This document shows, piece by piece, positions 60,209 through 64,000 of a stretch of DNA of 64,000 bases (its first letter is position 1; the number at the start of each line of letters is the position of its first letter). The notes beneath the pieces were generated by a model. The model did no database searches. It was not told the origin of the DNA and worked only from the letters and a program-made list of their open reading frames with translations. Made by a program: the position numbers and the translations under genes. Source of the stretch: an uncultured Prevotella sp. (GTDB lineage Bacteria; Bacteroidota; Bacteroidia; Bacteroidales; Bacteroidaceae); contig CAJOFE010000004.1 of the NCBI GenBank assembly GCA_905233825.1, positions 124,001-188,000 of the forward strand, in the 5' to 3' direction.

Positions 60209-60829
60209 ATGATAAAGACGATTATTTTTGACTTGGGTGGTGTCATCATCACCATCAACCATGAAGAAGCTGTGCGCCGTTTCGAGGCTCTCGGGCTGAA
60301 AGATGCAGCCCAGCGGCTCGACCCTTACACACAAGGAGGTATTTTCGGCGACTTGGAAGAAGGCAAGATAGGTGCTGAGGAGTTCCGTCAGGAGCTTAGC
60401 CGACTAGTAGGGCGCGAGCTCACTTACGATGAGTGCCGCTACGGCTGGCTGGGCTATTGTGGCGATATTCCCCAGCGTAACTTGCAGGCCCTGAAGAAAC
60501 TGCGCGCTGAGGGATACAGGCTCGTCCTGCTGTCGAACACCAATCCCTATATGATGTCCTTCATCCTGTCGCCAGAGTTCGACGGACAGGGAGGTTCACT
60601 TGATACCTATTTAGATGCCCTCTATCTGAGCTATAAGATGAAGGTGATGAAGCCCGACGAGTTGTTCTTCCGTCGTGTGCTGATGGAAGAGCAGACGCTG
60701 CCCTCAGAATGTCTCTTTGTGGATGACGGCCCACGCAATGTGGCAGTAGCCAGCCAGATAGGCATCAACACCTTCTGCCCTAAGAATGGTGAAGACTGGA
60801 CAAACATAATTTATCAATATCTAAAATGA
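60209..60829 (+). CDS. HAD family hydrolase (subfamily IA)
   Basis: A 206-residue phosphatase-like protein: motif I IIFDLGGVI (nucleophile Asp8; the usual second Asp is Gly, as in YihX-like members), motif II LLSNTNP, motif III Lys in KVMKPDELFF and motif IV LFVDDGPRNV. A small helical cap follows motif I. The substrate is unknown; related proteins act on small sugar phosphates. It follows metH by 2 bases and overlaps the next gene by ATGA. Confidence 0.88.
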   Translation: MIKTIIFDLGGVIITINHEEAVRRFEALGLKDAAQRLDPYTQGGIFGDLEEGKIGAEEFRQELSRLVGRELTYDECRYGWLGYCGDIPQRNLQALKKLRAEGYRLVLLSNTNPYMMSFILSPEFDGQGGSLDTYLDALYLSYKMKVMKPDELFFRRVLMEEQTLPSECLFVDDGPRNVAVASQIGINTFCPKNGEDWTNIIYQYLK

Positions 60830-62310
60830 AAAGACTGTTATCTTTAATCATTGTGCTTTTGGCGCTGACAACAGCCCAGGCACAGCCCAAGCGTGAATTC
60901 CGTGGCGCATGGATTCAATGCGTGAACGGACAGTTCCAAGGTCTCTCCACTCAGACGATGCAAGAGACCCTGACCTATCAGCTCGACGAGCTGCAGAAAG
61001 ACGGCTGTAACGCCATCATCTTCCAGGTGCGGCCCGAGTGCGACGCCCTCTACGCCAGCAATCTCGAGCCATGGAGCCGTTTCCTTACAGGCCAACAGGG
61101 AAAGGCACCTTCGCCTTACTGGGATCCTCTGCAATGGATGATTGAGCAATGTCATGCCCGCAACATGGAGCTACATGCCTGGATCAATCCCTATCGTGCC
61201 AAGACCAAGGGCACCACGTCAGTATCGGTCAATCACGTTGTCTATCAGCATCCTGAGCGCTGCTTTGACTACGATGGTCAGAAAATCCTTAATCCCGGCA
61301 TCCCCGAGAACCGCGACTACATCTGTCAGGTGGCCCGCGACATCGTCAGCCGCTATGATATCGACGGCATCCACATGGACGACTATTTCTATCCCTATCC
61401 CGTGTCAGGCATGCCCATCCCCGACGATCAGCAGTTTCAGCAGTATTCCAATGGCATTGCCGACCGTGGCGACTGGCGTCGTCATAATGTAAACCTCTTC
61501 ATCAAGCAGTTCTATGAAACCGTGCATGCTGTCAAGCCTTGGGTCAAGGTGGGCATCTCGCCCTTCGGCATCTATCGCAACAAGCGCTCTTCCGAGATAG
61601 GTAGTCAGACGAACGGCCTGCAGAACTATGACGACCTCTATGCCGACATACTGCTTTGGGTGAACAACGGCTGGCTCGACTACTGCGTGCCACAGGTCTA
61701 TTGGGAGATAGGCAACAAAGCCGCAGACTATGACACGTTGGTACGCTGGTGGGCACAGTATGCGTCGGCCCGTCCCCTCTATATTGGTGAAGACATCGAG
61801 CGTACGGTGAAGGCCCGTCATCCCCAGAATCCCGAGCGCCATCAGCAAGAGGCCAAGCAGATTCTACGCGACCAGCTGCCTGCCATCAAGGGCTCTGTGT
61901 TGTGGTATGCCAAGGCTGCTGTCGATAATGTAGGAGGCTATGGCACTATGCTCCGTCAGCAATATTGGCGCAACCCCGCCTTGCAACCCACAATGCCCTT
62001 CCTTGACAAAAAAGCCCCCAAGAAGCCCCGTAGCGTGCGCCCCGTCTGGACTGCCGATGGCTATATCCTCTTCTGGACGGCCCCCAAGGGCACAAAATGG
62101 GATGATGTGGCTACCCGTTACGTGGTCTATCGTTTTGCTCCTGATGAGGCGATAAATACCGAGAGCACCTCACACATCGTTGCCATCACCAATCAGACCT
62201 TCTTGAAACTGCCCTATGCCGACGGCCGTCAGAATTACACCTACATCGTCACTGCCCTCGACCGTCTGCAAAACGAGAGCAAGCCCGCGAAGAAGAAGGT
62301 GAAACTGTGA
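60826..62310 (+). CDS. Secreted GHL10 (YngK-like) glycoside hydrolase-like protein
   Basis: A 494-residue protein with a signal peptide ending at AQAQPK. Residues 22-390 form a TIM barrel of the GHL10 family (EFRGAWIQCVNGQFQGL, NAIIFQVRPECDALYAS, ELHAWINPYR, DGIHMDDYFYPYP with adjacent Asp residues, WVKVGISPFGIYR). The last 100 residues resemble a fibronectin III domain. The natural substrate is not established; members are thought to act on cell-wall or other polysaccharides. It is the final gene of the run from DUF4375. Confidence 0.88.
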   Translation: MKRLLSLIIVLLALTTAQAQPKREFRGAWIQCVNGQFQGLSTQTMQETLTYQLDELQKDGCNAIIFQVRPECDALYASNLEPWSRFLTGQQGKAPSPYWDPLQWMIEQCHARNMELHAWINPYRAKTKGTTSVSVNHVVYQHPERCFDYDGQKILNPGIPENRDYICQVARDIVSRYDIDGIHMDDYFYPYPVSGMPIPDDQQFQQYSNGIADRGDWRRHNVNLFIKQFYETVHAVKPWVKVGISPFGIYRNKRSSEIGSQTNGLQNYDDLYADILLWVNNGWLDYCVPQVYWEIGNKAADYDTLVRWWAQYASARPLYIGEDIERTVKARHPQNPERHQQEAKQILRDQLPAIKGSVLWYAKAAVDNVGGYGTMLRQQYWRNPALQPTMPFLDKKAPKKPRSVRPVWTADGYILFWTAPKGTKWDDVATRYVVYRFAPDEAINTESTSHIVAITNQTFLKLPYADGRQNYTYIVTALDRLQNESKPAKKKVKL

Positions 62311-62385
62311 TTAGGTCTAAGATGGAAGCATAGACAGCAGGTCTTTTCTTCTTCTTGTAAGCTGATAAGCGCTGCTCCCAAACAA

Positions 62386-62459
62386 GTGCCGTTTCCAAGC
62401 CTTGGAAACGGCACTTCTAAGCCTTGGAAATGCCATTTCCATGCCTCGGAAAAGGCATC
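62386..62459. repeat. Nested TTTCC/GGAAA palindromes between convergent genes
   Basis: A 29-base perfect palindrome (62386-62414, arms GTGCCGTTTCCAAG and CTTGGAAACGGCAC around one C) is followed by variants AAATGCCATTTCC and GCCTCGGAAAAGGC. It sits between the ends of two convergent genes and may serve as a two-way terminator as well as a dispersed repeat. Confidence 0.7.
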
Positions 62460-62471
62460 TATTTTGTTATG

Positions 62472-64000
62472 TTATAATAGTTCCTTTAAACGTTTAAAGG
62501 CAGGAGAGAGTAATGTGGTTTCTATTTCCGTGCCTTCAGGAGATTGGAAGATACAGCGACGCTCAGCAGTGAGCAACCTGTTGATATACTGGATATTTAC
62601 CACTGTGCTACGGTCTGCTCTTACAAAGCTATGAGCTTCAAGCATCTTGGCCAGTGCTCCGATGCCGAGCATCACTAAGTCGCTTTTGTGAAACGTGACT
62701 AACCGCGTATAGTTACCCTCGGCCTTCAGATAGACTATATCATCGACGTCCACCATCAGCATGCCTCCTGTCGTGCGTAACGTTAAGCGATCTGGCGTTG
62801 GTGCCTTGTCAGTCATTTTTACAATGTCCTGTGCCAGTTCTGTCTTTTCCGCCTGTTCAACCTTGATGGCTTTCATTGCCTCTTCCCGAATGGCGTGTAT
62901 CAGCCGCTCTCGTTCGTGTTTCTCGCGTTGAAGCCGCAACATTCTGTGGTGGGTTCGACGTTTCTCTATCCATCGTGTCAGTGCCCATGTAACCATGATT
63001 AGCAATGCCGCTGCAATCAGCCAGATCCACCAGTGCTGCCACCAGCGAAGGGGTGGGGCAATAAACGTGTTGGCCTGTGCATCACGAAGCAGCTCTTCGG
63101 GGTTGAACGACGTCATCTGCTCCACGCCGCATAGCCATACTGTCCCGTCAGCCTGTTCGGCCATTGTGGCTTTCAGCGGCTCTATCAGGGTAAAACCATT
63201 CAGATGGTTGAAGAAGCATATATCAGAGAGCTGATACTCTGACGTGATGCGACATACAAATAGTCCATCGACGACAGCCACTACCAAGCAACCCTGCTTC
63301 GTCACATGCAATGAGCGTACCTCATGACCGCTGAGCTGTGTTAGCTGGCTGTTCAGCTCCTGCACATCTCCGTGACGTATCATATATAGCGAATCGCAGC
63401 TGGCAAAGAACACCGTGCCTTGCGGGTCTGCGTCCATAGCGGTGATAGGACTGCTGACCGCTGTCGGCTCCTGATCCCCAATGCGATACAGGCCGAAGGT
63501 GCTGCCCACCCACAGGTGGCCCTCGCCATCGGCAGCAGAGCACCAGGGATGGGGAATCTCGGTAGAGAGCGTGTCGATGCGCCCTGATGAAGGGTCGTAG
63601 GCTACAATGAGCTGACGTAATCCCAGGATGAGTCGTCCGTCGGCCTCAGCCACGAACTGATAACGGTTGAAGGGCAGGCCGAGCCATGTCACATGCCCAT
63701 CGCCGCTGACGCTGGCCACATTAGTGCCACTGGCCATATAGACACAGCTGTCGATGACGGCAGCACTGGGCTGGAAGAAGTCGTCGGGGTTGTCATATAC
63801 TACTTGTCTGCCCACCATAATCTTACCATTCAGTGTGCCCTGTATTAAAAGTGGTGAGGGGTAAGTGGTAAGGTGCGAAGCCACGGCCCTTACGATGTCA
63901 TCATGATCTGTGAGCTGATAGTTGGTGAAGTGGCGGTTGAAGAAGCAATACAGTCCCTGATAGGTTGCTACCCACAGTCGGTCCCAGCGGTCTATGAGCA
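62472..64000 (-). CDS. Membrane-anchored LytTR regulator with sensor propeller (5' end outside window)
   Basis: The frame is open from the stop at 62472 to the window edge, giving about 509 residues of a larger protein. The visible N-terminal part has propeller repeats of the two-component-regulator type (LWVATYQGLYCF, LWVGSTFGLYRIG), exposed to the periplasm. One membrane helix (WWQHWWIWLIAAALLIMVTW) is followed by a coiled coil (about 50 residues, Glu/Arg-rich) and a C-terminal LytTR DNA-binding domain (VDVDDIVYLKAEGNYTRLVT, SFVRADRSTVVNIQYINRLL). No histidine kinase or receiver domain is visible, so it may sense and bind DNA in one chain. A repeat-derived peptide, SHLTTYPSPLL, lies in the propeller (63841-63880). 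Confidence 0.85.
   Translation of the reverse strand, partial: LIDRWDRLWVATYQGLYCFFNRHFTNYQLTDHDDIVRAVASHLTTYPSPLLIQGTLNGKIMVGRQVVYDNPDDFFQPSAAVIDSCVYMASGTNVASVSGDGHVTWLGLPFNRYQFVAEADGRLILGLRQLIVAYDPSSGRIDTLSTEIPHPWCSAADGEGHLWVGSTFGLYRIGDQEPTAVSSPITAMDADPQGTVFFASCDSLYMIRHGDVQELNSQLTQLSGHEVRSLHVTKQGCLVVAVVDGLFVCRITSEYQLSDICFFNHLNGFTLIEPLKATMAEQADGTVWLCGVEQMTSFNPEELLRDAQANTFIAPPLRWWQHWWIWLIAAALLIMVTWALTRWIEKRRTHHRMLRLQREKHERERLIHAIREEAMKAIKVEQAEKTELAQDIVKMTDKAPTPDRLTLRTTGGMLMVDVDDIVYLKAEGNYTRLVTFHKSDLVMLGIGALAKMLEAHSFVRADRSTVVNIQYINRLLTAERRCIFQSPEGTEIETTLLSPAFKRLKELL

Overview
The window looks like a chromosomal segment of a gut or rumen Bacteroidales bacterium, most probably of the Prevotella group. 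The reasons are promoters of the Bacteroidetes type (TTTG, about 20 bases, then TAnnTTTG), A-rich leaders without strong Shine-Dalgarno sites, ECF sigma/FecR-like/TonB-receptor trios, BspA-type leucine-rich repeats, a serpin lipoprotein, the methylmalonyl-CoA (succinate to propionate) mutase pair, and an L-arabinose operon carrying a Nudix-type AraR regulator. I saw no rRNA, tRNA, CRISPR array or transposase.

Layout. 1-5.9 kb (+): end of an unidentified barrel-like protein, a patatin/beta-barrel fusion, a DUF3943 protein and a small lipoprotein. 6.0-9.7 kb: a B3/B4-domain protein facing tex and a PfkB kinase. 9.7-11.1 kb: no protein gene, but a duplicated promoter segment, palindromic repeats and a strong candidate structured RNA. 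11.1-20.9 kb (+): a secreted protein of an unrecognised family, a heterodimeric ABC exporter, mutA-mutB and a methyltransferase. 20.9-24.1 kb (-): flippase-like protein, pdxA, rlmN. 24.2-30.4 kb (+): GH3 beta-glucosidase, then a sigma factor/short FecR-like protein/STN-TonB receptor operon. 30.4-34.6 kb: two lipoproteins and a serpin, divergent from a second ECF sigma factor paired with a membrane protein that ends in a beta-barrel. 34.6-42.1 kb (-): glmS, uxaC, a DUF5117-type metalloprotease and an FGGY kinase. 43-49.5 kb (-): an accessory island with a protein kinase/leucine-rich-repeat protein, a decayed second copy of the kinase start, a DnaB-like ATPase with a zinc-ribbon membrane protein, two unrecognised genes and a MntA/HepT pair. 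50.2-56.3 kb (-): the operon galM - sodium/sugar symporter - araR - araD - araA. 56.5-62.3 kb (+): DUF4375 protein, smpB, metH, HAD hydrolase, GHL10 protein. 62.5 kb to the end (-): a membrane-anchored LytTR regulator cut by the window edge.

Functional themes. Arabinose would be imported by the symporter, interconverted by GalM, isomerised by AraA, phosphorylated by a kinase (the FGGY gene at 40.5-42.1 kb is a candidate) and epimerised by AraD, under AraR control. UxaC and the GH3 enzyme add hexuronate and beta-glucoside use. MutAB and MetH both need cobalamin.

The most unusual signals are: (1) short repeats that sit in frame inside conserved genes (tex, rlmN, the GH3 gene, metH, the sigma-partner gene, the LytTR gene), the clearest being a 34-bp perfect inverted repeat in the GH3 gene; (2) a promoter-driven RNA with a pseudoknot and an SRP-like GTCCGGAAGGAA hairpin; (3) the kinase island with its kinase relic and shared promoter module; (4) a new domain family present at 11.1 kb (two copies) and 32.2 kb (one copy).
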